A stretch of DNA of 64,000 nucleotides. Origin: Akkermansia muciniphila. Lineage in GTDB: Bacteria; Verrucomicrobiota; Verrucomicrobiia; Limisphaerales; UBA9464. Location of the stretch: the NCBI GenBank assembly GCA_945861565.1, contig CAMAUY010000017.1, forward strand, positions 1-64,000, written 5' to 3'. This document shows, piece by piece, positions 52,881 to 63,400 of the stretch. The position numbers and the translations under genes were made by a program. The first letter of the stretch is position 1. Each line of letters begins with the position of its first letter. Under the pieces are notes generated by a model. That model did not search any database. It was given only the letters and a program-made list of their open reading frames with translations, and had not been told where the DNA came from.

Positions 52881-54152
52881 ATGTCTACCCTCCGAGTGAT
52901 GCTTCGATGGCAGGTCACCGCCGTGATCCTGGTGCTGGCGACGAGCCCGGTGGCGTCGGGAGCACCGGACTGGCCGCAATTCCGTGGCCCGCTCGGCGAT
53001 GGGCATTCGAGTGCCAGCCATTTGCCTTTGTCGTGGAATACCACAAACAACATCGCCTGGAAGACCGCAATCCCTGGCAGCGGCTGGTCTTCGCCGGTGC
53101 TCTCGGAGGGGCGTCTCTATCTAACCACGGCCGCCCCGATTGAGGGTGGAGCGGATCTTTCACTCCGGACACTCTGTCTGGCGGCCAGTAACGGTCGGGT
53201 ATTGTGGGACGTGGAAGTTTTCCGCGAACTGGCCGGCAAGGCACCCCGCATCCATGGTAAGAACAGCCATGCCAGTCCGACGCCGGTCGTCGATGGGAAT
53301 CGCGTCTTCGTCCACTTCGGTCATGAGGGAACGGCCAGCCTGAATTCCGACGGCGGAATCCTTTGGACCAACACCTCCCAGCGTTACGCGCCGGTGCATG
53401 GCAACGGGGGATCGCCGATCCGGGTTGGAGATTCCCTGATCTTCAGCGTGGATGGCGGTAGCGACCCAGCGGTGGTCGCCCTGGATGCGGCGACGGGGAT
53501 GCTGCAGTGGAAAACTCCGAGGCAGACCACGGCGAAGAAGACGTTTTCGTTCGGCACGCCCCAATCCATCGAGATCGACGGCCGGACCCAAGTAATCAGC
53601 CCTGGCAGTGGATTCGTCGGGGGTTACGAACCTGCATCTGGCAAGGAGCTTTGGCGGGTTCGTTATGGGGAAGGGTACTCGGTCATTCCACGCCCGGTAT
53701 TCGCGCTGGGACTGCTGTTTATCGGAACCGGTTACGATCGCCCCAGTGTCCTCGCGATCCGAGCGGCCGGGGCCTCGGGAGATTGCACGGACTCGCAGAT
53801 TGTCTGGAATACGGCAAAAGGAGCTCCCAACACACCCTCGATGCTTGTGGTGGGTGCTGAACTCTATTTTGTGTCCGACGCGGGCATCGCCACGTGTGCC
53901 GACGCCCGAACGGGAACGGTACATTGGAGCGAGCGGTTGGGCGGGGATTTTTCCGCCTCACCCCTTTACGGGGATGGCCGGATTTATATGCAGAACGAAT
54001 CGGGCACAGGGTTTGTTCTCAAGCCAGGCAAGACGTACCAGCTTCTGGCTCGAAACGAGCTAGACGAGCGCAGTTTGAGCAGCTACGCGGCGACGGACCG
54101 TTCGTTATTCATCCGGACCGCCGGTCATCTTTGGAAGGTTGCGACGCCTTGA
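52881..54152 (+). CDS. Secreted PQQ-like beta-propeller protein
   Basis: The start chosen is the ATG at 52881, which opens a signal peptide (MLRWQVTAVILVLATSPVA, cut near ASGA). The protein of about 423 residues begins its mature part with DWPQFRGPLGDGHSSASHLP and continues with repeated blades (LCLAASNGRVLWDVEVF, VVALDAATGMLQWKT, GGYEPASGKELWRVRYG, ATCADARTGTVHWSER). It is a paralogue of the protein at 19912-21372 but lacks the EF-hand insertion. Function: extracytoplasmic scaffold or binding propeller, not demonstrated. The pilT gene starts 50 bp downstream on the same strand. Confidence 0.85.
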   Translation: MSTLRVMLRWQVTAVILVLATSPVASGAPDWPQFRGPLGDGHSSASHLPLSWNTTNNIAWKTAIPGSGWSSPVLSEGRLYLTTAAPIEGGADLSLRTLCLAASNGRVLWDVEVFRELAGKAPRIHGKNSHASPTPVVDGNRVFVHFGHEGTASLNSDGGILWTNTSQRYAPVHGNGGSPIRVGDSLIFSVDGGSDPAVVALDAATGMLQWKTPRQTTAKKTFSFGTPQSIEIDGRTQVISPGSGFVGGYEPASGKELWRVRYGEGYSVIPRPVFALGLLFIGTGYDRPSVLAIRAAGASGDCTDSQIVWNTAKGAPNTPSMLVVGAELYFVSDAGIATCADARTGTVHWSERLGGDFSASPLYGDGRIYMQNESGTGFVLKPGKTYQLLARNELDERSLSSYAATDRSLFIRTAGHLWKVATP

Positions 54153-54202
54153 CTCGAATTTGGCGACTGACAGCCTGCCGGTGACGGTTCACGCTGGCAC
54201 CT

Positions 54203-55270
54203 GTGATCCACCCACAGTTGGACCGTCTGTTTTTGGGTGCCGTCGAGATGCAGGCGTCTGACCTGCACATTATGGCCGGGGTTCCCGCTGCGTTTCGCGT
54301 CACCGGAGAGATCATTCTGGCCGACGAAGATTCCTTCTCCGCTGAACAGGTGACAGCGATGGCGTACTCGCTGATCACGGATTCTCAGCGGCTGAAATTC
54401 GAGCAGGACTGGGAATTGTGCCTGTCGGTGAAACATCCCCGGGTCGGTCGAATCCGCGTCACGCTATACCGCCGGAATGGTGTGGTGGAAATGTGCTTCC
54501 GATTCTGCGGTGAATCCATTTCCACCCGGCAGGATCTGGGACTGCCCGCAAAACTCGATGACCTAGTCCGCCGCCCGAATGGCCTCGTATTGATCGTCGG
54601 CTCGACCGGAGCTGGCAAGACCACGACGCTCAACTATCTCGTTGACCTCATCAACAGCGAGCGCCGCTGCAAGATTCTCACGCTGGAAGATCCGATTGAA
54701 TTCGTGCACGAAAACCGCCGTGCAATCATCGTTCAGCAGGAGGTTTTGACGGATGTCCGCTCATTCAATCGAGCGCTTATTCATGCGCTGCGACAAGATC
54801 CCGACGTCATCGTGGTCGGCGAGATTCGTGACCACGAGGCCATCGCAACCGCGTTGACCGCGGCGGAAACGGGTCATCTAGTCCTGGCGACCATGCATTC
54901 CCCGGGAGTCAGTCATGCTTTGGAGCGAATTATCGGCGTCTTTGAAGGCGCCGCGCAGCGGCAAGTCATCCTCCAACTGGCCAACACGCTCCAGGGGATC
55001 ATCGCCCAGGAACTGCTGCCGTCGGTGGATCGTCTGCGACGGGTGTTGGGTTACGAGCTCTTGGTCGCCAATCACGCCATCCGCACGGTCATCCGTCAGA
55101 ACGAACTCCATCATCTCTACAACGTGATGCAGACCAGCCAGCGAGATGGAATGGTGCTGATGGACAATTGCCTCCACGATCTTTACGCACGGGCACAAAT
55201 CAGCTACGACACCGCGGTTAGCCGGGCCCGCCATCCCGATCGATTCAAACTGAGCGATGCCGCCGCGTGA
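54203..55270 (+). CDS. pilT: Twitching motility ATPase PilT
   Basis: PilT is the hexameric ATPase that retracts type IV pili. The 355-residue protein starts with GTG at 54203, needed to keep the N-terminal PAS-like domain (EMQASDLHIMAG). Motifs: Walker A GSTGAGKTT (133-141), Asp box LEDPIEFVHEN, Walker B-like DPDVIVVGEIRDHE, His box LATMHSPG. The C-terminal region diverges from the canonical AIRNLIRE motif. It lies 50 bp behind the PQQ-like gene. No pilB, pilC or pilin gene is in the window, so the rest of the machine is elsewhere. A PilU-type paralogue cannot be excluded. Confidence 0.9.
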   Translation: MIHPQLDRLFLGAVEMQASDLHIMAGVPAAFRVTGEIILADEDSFSAEQVTAMAYSLITDSQRLKFEQDWELCLSVKHPRVGRIRVTLYRRNGVVEMCFRFCGESISTRQDLGLPAKLDDLVRRPNGLVLIVGSTGAGKTTTLNYLVDLINSERRCKILTLEDPIEFVHENRRAIIVQQEVLTDVRSFNRALIHALRQDPDVIVVGEIRDHEAIATALTAAETGHLVLATMHSPGVSHALERIIGVFEGAAQRQVILQLANTLQGIIAQELLPSVDRLRRVLGYELLVANHAIRTVIRQNELHHLYNVMQTSQRDGMVLMDNCLHDLYARAQISYDTAVSRARHPDRFKLSDAAA

Positions 55271-55686
55271 TGGGAGCGGCATTCGCGGGATGAGCCCAAC
55301 CTGGGTTGTGGGATTAGGAATCGATTGAACGGCACCCCCAAACATTGCCTCGCACCCATGATGGCTTTAATGATCATTCCTTGTTCTGACCCTATGACAA
55401 CCGTTGTCTGACCCCATGAGCGACTCTCGCGCTCGTGAAAACATCCAGCAGTCGTACCACGAATCAACTGACCTTCGGCCTAGCGGTTCCTAATCGGCGC
55501 GGCGCCGCGTCCCGGCGATGCCCGCCCGCCCGAGCTGCCTGGTGGTTTGCAAAAATGCGACAATTGGTCGCCGAGGGCTCCGAGAGACCCCCGGCTCTCC
55601 GTGACTGCCCGGATGGGTCGCGCTGAACAACGGGGGCTGTCAGCTTTTTAGTGGGAGAATCCTCCGGACTCCGGCAGTCTCGGGCG
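55271..55686. other. Intergenic region before the TIM-barrel gene
   Basis: About 415 bp. It contains two CTGACCC(C/T)ATG words (near 55388 and 55410) and a weak small open frame (55435-55626). No regulatory element was recognised. Confidence 0.35.
55435..55626 (+). CDS. Possible small WWF-motif protein
   Basis: A GTG-started frame of 63 codons contains PARAAWWFAKMRQLV, a pattern I associate with short verrucomicrobial hypothetical proteins (ARxxWWFxxMR). It has no ribosome binding site and no partner. The frame may simply be chance; treat as tentative. Confidence 0.25.
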   Translation: MKTSSSRTTNQLTFGLAVPNRRGAASRRCPPARAAWWFAKMRQLVAEGSERPPALRDCPDGSR

Positions 55687-56502
55687 GTGAAATTTTGCAT
55701 CTGTAACGAGATCTACCAGGGGTGGCCGTTGCCCGAGATTTTTCGCCACGCCCGAGCCGCTGGTTACGACGCCGTGGAGATTGCTCCGTTTACGATAGCC
55801 ACCTACGTCACGGACATATCCGCCGCCCGGCGCCGCGAAATCCGAGATCAGGCCGCCGCCGCCGGTATCGCCATCTCGGGAATTCACTGGCTGCTCGCCA
55901 AGACCGAAGGCCTCCACATTACGACGGAGGACGCCGCGGTGCGCCGGCGTACGGCGGCCTACCTTGTTGACCTCGTTCGATTTTCCAAGGAACTCGGGGG
56001 AAAGTTCCTCATTCTCGGGTCGCCCAAACAGCGTGACCTCGCCCCGGGCGTTTCGGTCGAGGAGGGTTGTGCCCGAACGCTGGAAGTAGTGCGGGATGCG
56101 GTAAAGGTCGCCGAGGATTTGGGCCAGACACTCTGCTTCGAGCCCCTCGCTCCGAGTGAAACAAATTTCATTAACCGGGCGGCGGACGCTATAGCCTTGA
56201 CGCACCGTCTGCCGTCACCGGCTTTCAAGATTCTGCTGGACGTGAAAGCGATGTGCTCGGAAGCCAAACCGATTCCCCAGATCATCCAGGAATCCCGGGG
56301 CGAGTTCGCCTATTTCCACGCCAACGATCAAAACCTCAAGGGCCCCGGGTTCGGTTCGGTTGATTTTCTCCCCATTGGCTCGGCGTTGCGCGAGGTGGGT
56401 TATGACGGGTATGTTTCGGTGGAGGTCTTCGTTTTCGACGAAGGTCCGGATGCCATTGCCACCCGAAGCCGCGCACATCTGCGGCGCACTTTTGGAAAGT
56501 GA
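55687..56502 (+). CDS. Sugar phosphate isomerase/epimerase-like TIM-barrel protein
   Basis: The start chosen is the GTG at 55687 (KFCICNEIYQGWPLPEIF), because the 12 codons upstream are not protein-like. The protein of about 271 residues has the xylose-isomerase-like barrel: AGYDAVEIAPFTI (first strand Glu), ISGIHWLLAKTEG (His), LCFEPLAPSETNFI (metal Glu), FKILLDVKAMC (Asp), FAYFHANDQN (His) and YVSVEVFVF (Glu). It is only distantly similar to the barrel at 23764-24774. Family members isomerise sugars or sugar acids; the substrate here is unknown. It precedes the toxin-antitoxin pair by about 115 bp. Confidence 0.82.
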   Translation: MKFCICNEIYQGWPLPEIFRHARAAGYDAVEIAPFTIATYVTDISAARRREIRDQAAAAGIAISGIHWLLAKTEGLHITTEDAAVRRRTAAYLVDLVRFSKELGGKFLILGSPKQRDLAPGVSVEEGCARTLEVVRDAVKVAEDLGQTLCFEPLAPSETNFINRAADAIALTHRLPSPAFKILLDVKAMCSEAKPIPQIIQESRGEFAYFHANDQNLKGPGFGSVDFLPIGSALREVGYDGYVSVEVFVFDEGPDAIATRSRAHLRRTFGK

Positions 56503-56616
56503 CTCCGGGTGATTTTGGGGCTAGCAGCGATCGCTGAGCCTGCATCTGGATTGCGCTGCAACGTCCGCCGCCTGAACGAATGTTGACAACCGGACAATAA
56601 CTGTTTCATTCGATGC

Positions 56617-56859
56617 ATGAAGACAATCACGGTCAATGTATCTGAACCGGTCTATGAGGAATTCCGGGCTTATGCGGAAAAAAAAGATAGGAAGGCGTCC
56701 GAGTTGATCCGCGAGGCGATGGAGATGTATCGGCAAATGCATATGCAACGGCGTACGACACTCCGGGATCGGAGGCCGACCAGTGTGGGCGGGCCGATCC
56801 AGGCGATCAGTGGCGGGGATGATCTGCTCGAGGAAATGCTCGATGACACACGGAATTGA
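56617..56859 (+). CDS. Ribbon-helix-helix antitoxin (VapB-like)
   Basis: The 80-residue protein has an N-terminal ribbon-helix-helix motif (MKTITVNVSEPVYEEFRAYA, then KASELIREAMEMY) typical of CopG-type antitoxins. The C-terminal part (GGDDLLEEMLDD) is acidic, as in toxin-binding tails. It overlaps the PIN gene by 17 bp, the usual antitoxin-first order. Such proteins bind their own promoter and neutralise the toxin. Confidence 0.8.
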   Translation: MKTITVNVSEPVYEEFRAYAEKKDRKASELIREAMEMYRQMHMQRRTTLRDRRPTSVGGPIQAISGGDDLLEEMLDDTRN

Positions 56860-57277
56860 CACCGATTTTTTGGTCGCCGTGGAGATACGCGACCATCCTT
56901 TCCACCGTCCGGCGGATGCTTTGCTGGAAAGCCTCCTAGCGGGCGGGCATGACTTCGCGGTGGCACCACAGACTTTGGCCGAATTCGTTCATATCGTCAC
57001 TGATTCGAAGCGGATGCCGCAGCCACTGACGATTTCCGGGGCTATCTCCCGGGCTGAGCATTGGTGGCAGGCCGCGGAGGTGCAGCGGGTCTTTCCAGAT
57101 GGGGAGTGCGTGACAAATTTCCTAGAATGGTTGACTCGGCACCAACTGGGGCGAAAAAGGCTCTTGGATACCCTGCTGGCAGCGACCTATCAGCGGGCCG
57201 GCATTCGGCGACTCGTGTCGAACAATGAACGGGACTTTCGCGTCTTCGACTGGTTCGCGATCGTTACGTTTCGGTAG
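56843..57277 (+). CDS. PIN domain toxin (VapC-like ribonuclease)
   Basis: The start chosen is the ATG at 56843, within the antitoxin gene, giving a protein of about 144 residues. The PIN-domain acidic residues are visible: GIDTDFLVAVE (D), QTLAEFVHIVTD (E), LLDTLLAATYQRAG (D) and VSNNERDFRVFDW (D/N). PIN toxins cut tRNA or mRNA. The overlap with the antitoxin gene implies coupled translation. VapC assignment follows from gene order and motifs; the target is unknown. Confidence 0.82.
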   Translation: MTHGIDTDFLVAVEIRDHPFHRPADALLESLLAGGHDFAVAPQTLAEFVHIVTDSKRMPQPLTISGAISRAEHWWQAAEVQRVFPDGECVTNFLEWLTRHQLGRKRLLDTLLAATYQRAGIRRLVSNNERDFRVFDWFAIVTFR

Positions 57278-57426
57278 GGTTGCTTTCGAGGTTGCGCCGG
57301 GCGACTCGAGGAAGCCGATGCCACTCACAGCCGAGGCGATGAGCACTGTAACCTGACGAGGGTCGCTCGAATCCGCTATTCGCTGTTCCGCGGAATGCGA
57401 ATTATGCAAATCCTGAAGCCTACTGA

Positions 57427-60400
57427 ATGAAAACCCTACGTTCATTGCGAAGCCTGGTTTTTTTGGTCCTGTTGGTCATCGCAGACGGACCAAGGGCTGC
57501 CAATGCGGCGGCAGCCAGTCCGCCTGAGATGTCGTTGAAATTGCTCCCTGATCTCAGGATTTTGATCCAAGGCACCAATCTAAGTTCCGGTCATATCCTG
57601 CAGAGTACTCCCTCGCTCGATCCCCCGGTGGCGTGGCAAGCCATCCGTCCCAACCCAATCGTGGTTGATGGCAAATTCAGCTTCGTGACCTCGCCGAGCA
57701 TCGCAGCCACTTTTTATCGAGTTCATCTGGCGGGGTTGACGACCGTGGCTTCCACGTCTCCCTCCAGCGGAGAAACGGGAGTGGCCGTGAGTCGCGAGAC
57801 CATTTTCCGTTTCAGCCAACCGCTTGCCTCCGGCACCATGTTCACCTCGAACAGTCTGTTTGCCAGCTTGGGCACCCGCCGCCTGCTGAGTCGCGCGGAG
57901 CTCTCCTTGGATCGGCGCACCGTAACGTTATTTTATCTGGCACCGCTTCCCGCCAGCTCTCAAATCACAGTGGTTCTCGACGGATCTCTGCTCGCCGATG
58001 AGTCGGGTTCAAATATCGATGCGGACGGAAAGGGCGTCTCCGGTAGCAGTCGGAGCGTGGTCTTTGAGACGTTGGGAATCCAGCCAGTGCCCGGCACGGC
58101 AATCTCGGGGCGTATTTTTGCGTCCGATCTAGTCCCGGGCATCGGGAGTGCCATGCCGGTGAACCGACCCTTGGAGGGAGTTTACATCAGCGTCGACGGT
58201 GCCGAGGACCGATTATACACCTTCACGGATCTCGACGGAAACTTCCGCCTGGACCCATGCCCGGCCGGCCGATTCTTTGTACATGTGGACGGCCGCAACG
58301 CCACCGGGAGCATCTGGCCGGATGGCGCATACTATCCAACCGTCGGCAAAGCTTGGGAAGCGGTGGCCGGGCGGACGGATAACCTGGCTGCCGGCAGCGG
58401 CGAAATCTTCCTGCCGTTGATCCGCAGCAATACCCTTCAAGTCGTCAGCGCATTCATCGATACTAAGATCACTTTTCCGCCCGAAGTGATTGCGGCAAAC
58501 CCGGCGCTTAATGGCGTCGCGATCACCGTGCCCGCCAACGCCCTTTTCAGCGACGATGGCGGTCGAGGTGGGACTGTGGGGATAGCTCCGGTGGCACCGG
58601 ATCGATTGCCCGAACCGCTTCCGTCCGGATTGAGCTTTCCGCTGGTGATCACCATTCAAACCGATGGTCCGAGTAACTTTGATCGCCCCGTTCCGGTCCG
58701 CTTTCCCAATCTCCCGGACGCGGCAACTGGCAAGAAACTTCCGCCCGGAGCCAAGACGGCGCTTTGGAGCTATAATCACGATACAGGCCGCTGGGAGATC
58801 CAAGGGAGCATGACGGTCAGTCTAGATGGAACGTTTGTGGACAGTGATCCAGGCGTGGGCGTTCGACAACCCGGATGGCACGGGGTGGCTCCGGGTACCA
58901 GCGGGGATGGCGGCGACGAGAGAGAAGACGAATGCGAGAGCGCAAACCCGCCCGAGGAATGTACATCCTGTCAAGACGATGATGATTGTGATGATGGCAA
59001 CGAGTGCACGAAGGACTCTTGCACGGATGGAAAATGCGAAAACCAGGAGCCATCGAACCCGTGTGGCAGCAACTCGGCCGCCGCAATTAATTACGACAAT
59101 TGGACGGCGAGCATCACAACCGACGCCACCTCCACGGCCCAGCCGACCAAATGGACCTTTGACGCGGAAGTTTGTTATGATAACTCGGCACCTGGGTGGC
59201 GACTCCGGGTGACGCAATTGAACTCGTTTGGGGAAGTTAAGATTAGCAATGCCTATTATGAACCCTCCATCGGAACCGGCGGCAATATTACCAATCAGAC
59301 GGACTATTGTTATGCGATCGACGATTTGAGTCACTACTATGGCGGGCCAACGGGTGTCAAAACCTATTACCGCATGTTTGAGGCAACCCGGGCTCACGAA
59401 AATTATCATAAAACGGTGGAAGTGCCGCTCTCCGTCTCTCGTACGTGGCCTGCGAAGGAACTCGAAATTGAGTCTTTAGTCGCCCCGTGCTCCCTCAGTG
59501 CTGGCGAGGCGGAGAGTTTTCTGAGAGCGCAGGCAAAATCTATCTTCGCGAACTTCATCATCGCCTTTACAAAGGATTGGGATATTGACGATCCCGAGCA
59601 CAACCTCCGGCACGAGGGTGGGGCGTACCGCGCCGGACAGGCTGTTCACGACGTACGGATCGCGATACTAGAGGCGTATGCAGTGACTCAGGGTTGGACT
59701 TGCCTCGGTGCCGCGCCGGCGCATTCCCGGGCGCATCCGCTGGCAGAACCCGTACCCTCTGGGCAATGGCTGTCCAATCTCACTGCCGCCGCCACGGCGA
59801 CGCGGCTGGCGGTCGGTGCCGAGGCGGCGATTACCGCGCAGGGTTTGTTTCGGGACGGAACACACCTGACCCTACCGTTGGCAAGTATCCCACTTCGTTT
59901 CATCTCCACCGCGACCGATGTCGTAACCGTCAGTTCCAACGGAATGGTGCGAGGGGTGGGTCCCGGCCACGCCACGGTTTTGATTCGCGGCCTCCCCACG
60001 GATCAGACAGTGGATTATAAAACGACCTCGATTCTATTCACCGTTCCGTCACCCGCGGATGCGGACGAAGACAAACTACCGGGCAACTTTGAATTGAAAT
60101 ACGGACTCGACGACCAGAATGCGTCGGATGCCCGACAGGATGCGGATGGGGATGGTTTGTCGAATCTGGAAGAGTTCCTTCGCGGCACCAATCCAATGGC
60201 CGCGGACACCGATGGCGATGGACTCGACGACGGTCTGGAAATCCAAAGGGGCGCGAACCCGAAATCCCAGCAAGCCCGGCGGCTTCGACCCGTCACGGGC
60301 ACGCAATACTTTGCCCTTTTCGATATCGACAACCAACTCGAGCAGCGTGGTCAGGCGGATGGCAACGGCGTCGCTCACAGCCAGCTCATTCTTGCCCCGA

Positions 60401-63400
60401 ATACCCACTACCGGCATTGGCTACTGCACGTGGCGACCTTGCGATTGGCGGTGCAGGAGTATGTGAGCGGTGACAATGGGGCCAGTTTCCGTCTGCCCGC
60501 TTTCATCTACCATACGGATCTATCGGGTGACAGCGATGGAGATGGACTCTCGGATACCGCAGAGTTTGTGGTCGGTACCGTGGCGAACCGCGCGGATACC
60601 GATGGGGACGGAATAAATGACGGTGCGGAAGTGCAGCAGGGTAGCAATCCGCTGGACGGACGCCTGGCGAACGTTGGTATCGTCGCTAGCGCGGACACCG
60701 CCGGAACGGCTTTGGATGTCTGCGTGCAGGGAGATCGGGCGCTGATTGCTGATGGCTCTGCGGGTGTCGCCATTTTTAACATCTTCAATCCACTGCAACC
60801 CATGCTCATCGGGCAGGTGGATACCCCCGGAACCGCTCAGGCCATCGCCTGTTGGGCTTCTTTGGCTGCGGTGGCGGATGGATCCGCCGGTCTGGCCATC
60901 GTGGAGGTTGGGGCTCCCGCCAACGCTCGTATCCGGCATCAATTGAGCTTCGGTGCCGTGGCCAGTGCGGTGGTGATCCGTGAGGGAGTTGCCTATGTCG
61001 CTCTGGGGAACGGGGGTGTCGCGGTTGTGGATCTGGCAGTTGGAACTGAACTGGCACGGCTAACCGGTCTGGGCGATGTGGACGACGTGAGCGTGCAGGG
61101 AGGAAATCTTTTCGTGCTAACGGGCACGGAATTGATCTGCTATCACGACTACTTCCACGGCTTGCAACGGCGGGGTTCGTTGGCCATCGCCGGACAGGCA
61201 GCGCCATTGGAATCCGGGCGAAAGTTGTTTGTGTGTGGTGCCCGAGCCTATGTCGGCACGTCTACCGGTTGGCATCATATTGATCTCAGTAACGCCGATG
61301 TCCCGAGGTTGCTCGGTTCCCCGACCGGCACCCAGGCGGCGATCCACGACCTCGCGCACGATGGCAACGATTTGCTCGTTACGATCGCGAGTTTTTCTGG
61401 AATCGGTACCCTGGCCGTTTCGAGCTATGATACTTCGATAAATTCTGACACCACTCGGCTCCTCACTTCGTTTGATACGCCGGGAGCTTGCCGCGCCGTG
61501 GCGCTGAGCGGTGGGTTGGCATTAGTCTCCGACAGCAACCAGGGACTTCAGGTACTTAACTTGCGGGCTTTCGACCGTCGAGATGCTGCGCCGAGTGTCC
61601 GTTTCTCCGAGGCCTTTCCGGACGAAGATCCCGCTCCCGGCGTGCAACTCTCCGGTGGCCGGGTTGTCACATTGTCTGCGGATGCGACGGATGATGTCGT
61701 AGTGCGGCAGGTCGAACTTTGGATGGATGGACGGGTTGTGGGCATCGATCGCACCTGTCCCTTCGAATTTGCTCTCACTCTGCCGCCCGCCACCCCCGGG
61801 GGCACTCAGGTTGTACTGCAACTTCGCGCGATCGATACCGGCGGTAACGTCGGCTTCGCCACCGCCCAGAACATCCAACTGAGCGCTGGAAGGGGCGCAC
61901 CGTTGTTTGTCGCTTCCTATCCGTCCGCGAACGCGACCGTTGTGGATCGAGTAATTCCAACCCTGACCTTCAACGAAGCTCTCGATCCCGAACAGATCTC
62001 TCTCAGCGGAATGACCCTGACGTATCTCGGCGCCGATGGACAATTGGGAAGCGGTGACGACGTGACCACCAAGCTCGCACGCCTGAGTTTGGCTGTGGGA
62101 AATCGCGTGATCGTCCTGACGCCTGAGCAGCCCCTGCTGCTTCCGGGATCCTGGCTGCTCCGCTGTGAACCGTCGGCCATCCAGGACACCGGCGGAGTGG
62201 CAATGGAGGCGCCGATAGCAATTCCGTTTGTTGTCACCCTTCCCGTGGCGACGGCAGAGTGGATCTCCGATACGAGCGGCGATTGGAATGATCCGACGCG
62301 ATGGAGCAACGGGCGCGTGCCGGGCGCCAATGACCACGTCCGCATCGAGCGGCCCGATGGCAATCCCCTCATCAGTCTCTCCGGGAACGCCCGTTTGCGC
62401 AGCTTGGCCTCGACGGAAACCCTCCTCCTGACGAGCGCGAAGTTAACGGTCTCGAATGCCCACCGATCCAAACTCACCGGCCCCATTATCGCCAGTAACA
62501 GTACGTTCACTGTGTCGGGGCCGGGTGCTTGGATAGAAATGGACGGATTAAGCACTGCGGCCGAGTGCAGCTTTATAGCGGAGGGAGGCTCGGTGATATC
62601 ACTCGCCAATTTGAAATCGTTCACAGGGGGTGCGCTTGTGGATAAGGCCTTCGCCGCCAGAGGTGTCGGCAGCCGCATCGAGGCGCCGCAACTCGCTCAA
62701 ATCGATGGGCCGTTTGGCGGCACATTGTTTTTCTTTTTTCCAGTTCTCCAGTTTACGGCCCAGGACGGCGGCGTCCTTGATCTCCCGCGTGTCGGTCCCG
62801 CGCTCAACGGGCGAGTGGATATCGAGGCATTGGGGAGCGGTAGCCTCATCCACTTACCCACTCTTGAGAGTATGGAGGGACCCTCTCGAATTCCACACGG
62901 ACTCGAGACTCGGGGTGGAGGCGTGATTTTGGCTAGTAATCTGACCTCACTGAAATGGGTCAATACCCTCACCGACCAGCCTTCCAGTTTGTCGCTAAGG
63001 CACCTAGCCAAGGCTACCAACGTGACCCTCGCGTTTCACGGCGGCAACGCCGAGTTACCCTTATTGGCGGATGTCGCCACTCTGGAAATCATCGCCCGTA
63101 GCAATGCCATCGTCACGGTTCCTACCCTCACGAGATATCCAATCGGGGGCGGTGCGGCAAATTGGTTGGCCGACGGACCGGGTTCGCGGTTGGAATTCCC
63201 GAACCTCGTAGCCCTTTCCGGACCAACGACGTCGGCGGCAATCCCAAAATTGCATATCACTTCAACCCATGGGGGCACCGTAAATCTCAGCCAAGTGACA
63301 ACGCTGACCAACGGCCGCGTCGCGATGAAAGCCGAAGGCCCAGGCAGCTCAGTAAACCTGGCTTCTCTCGTGCAGATGGCGGGTTCGGATAGCACATTTC

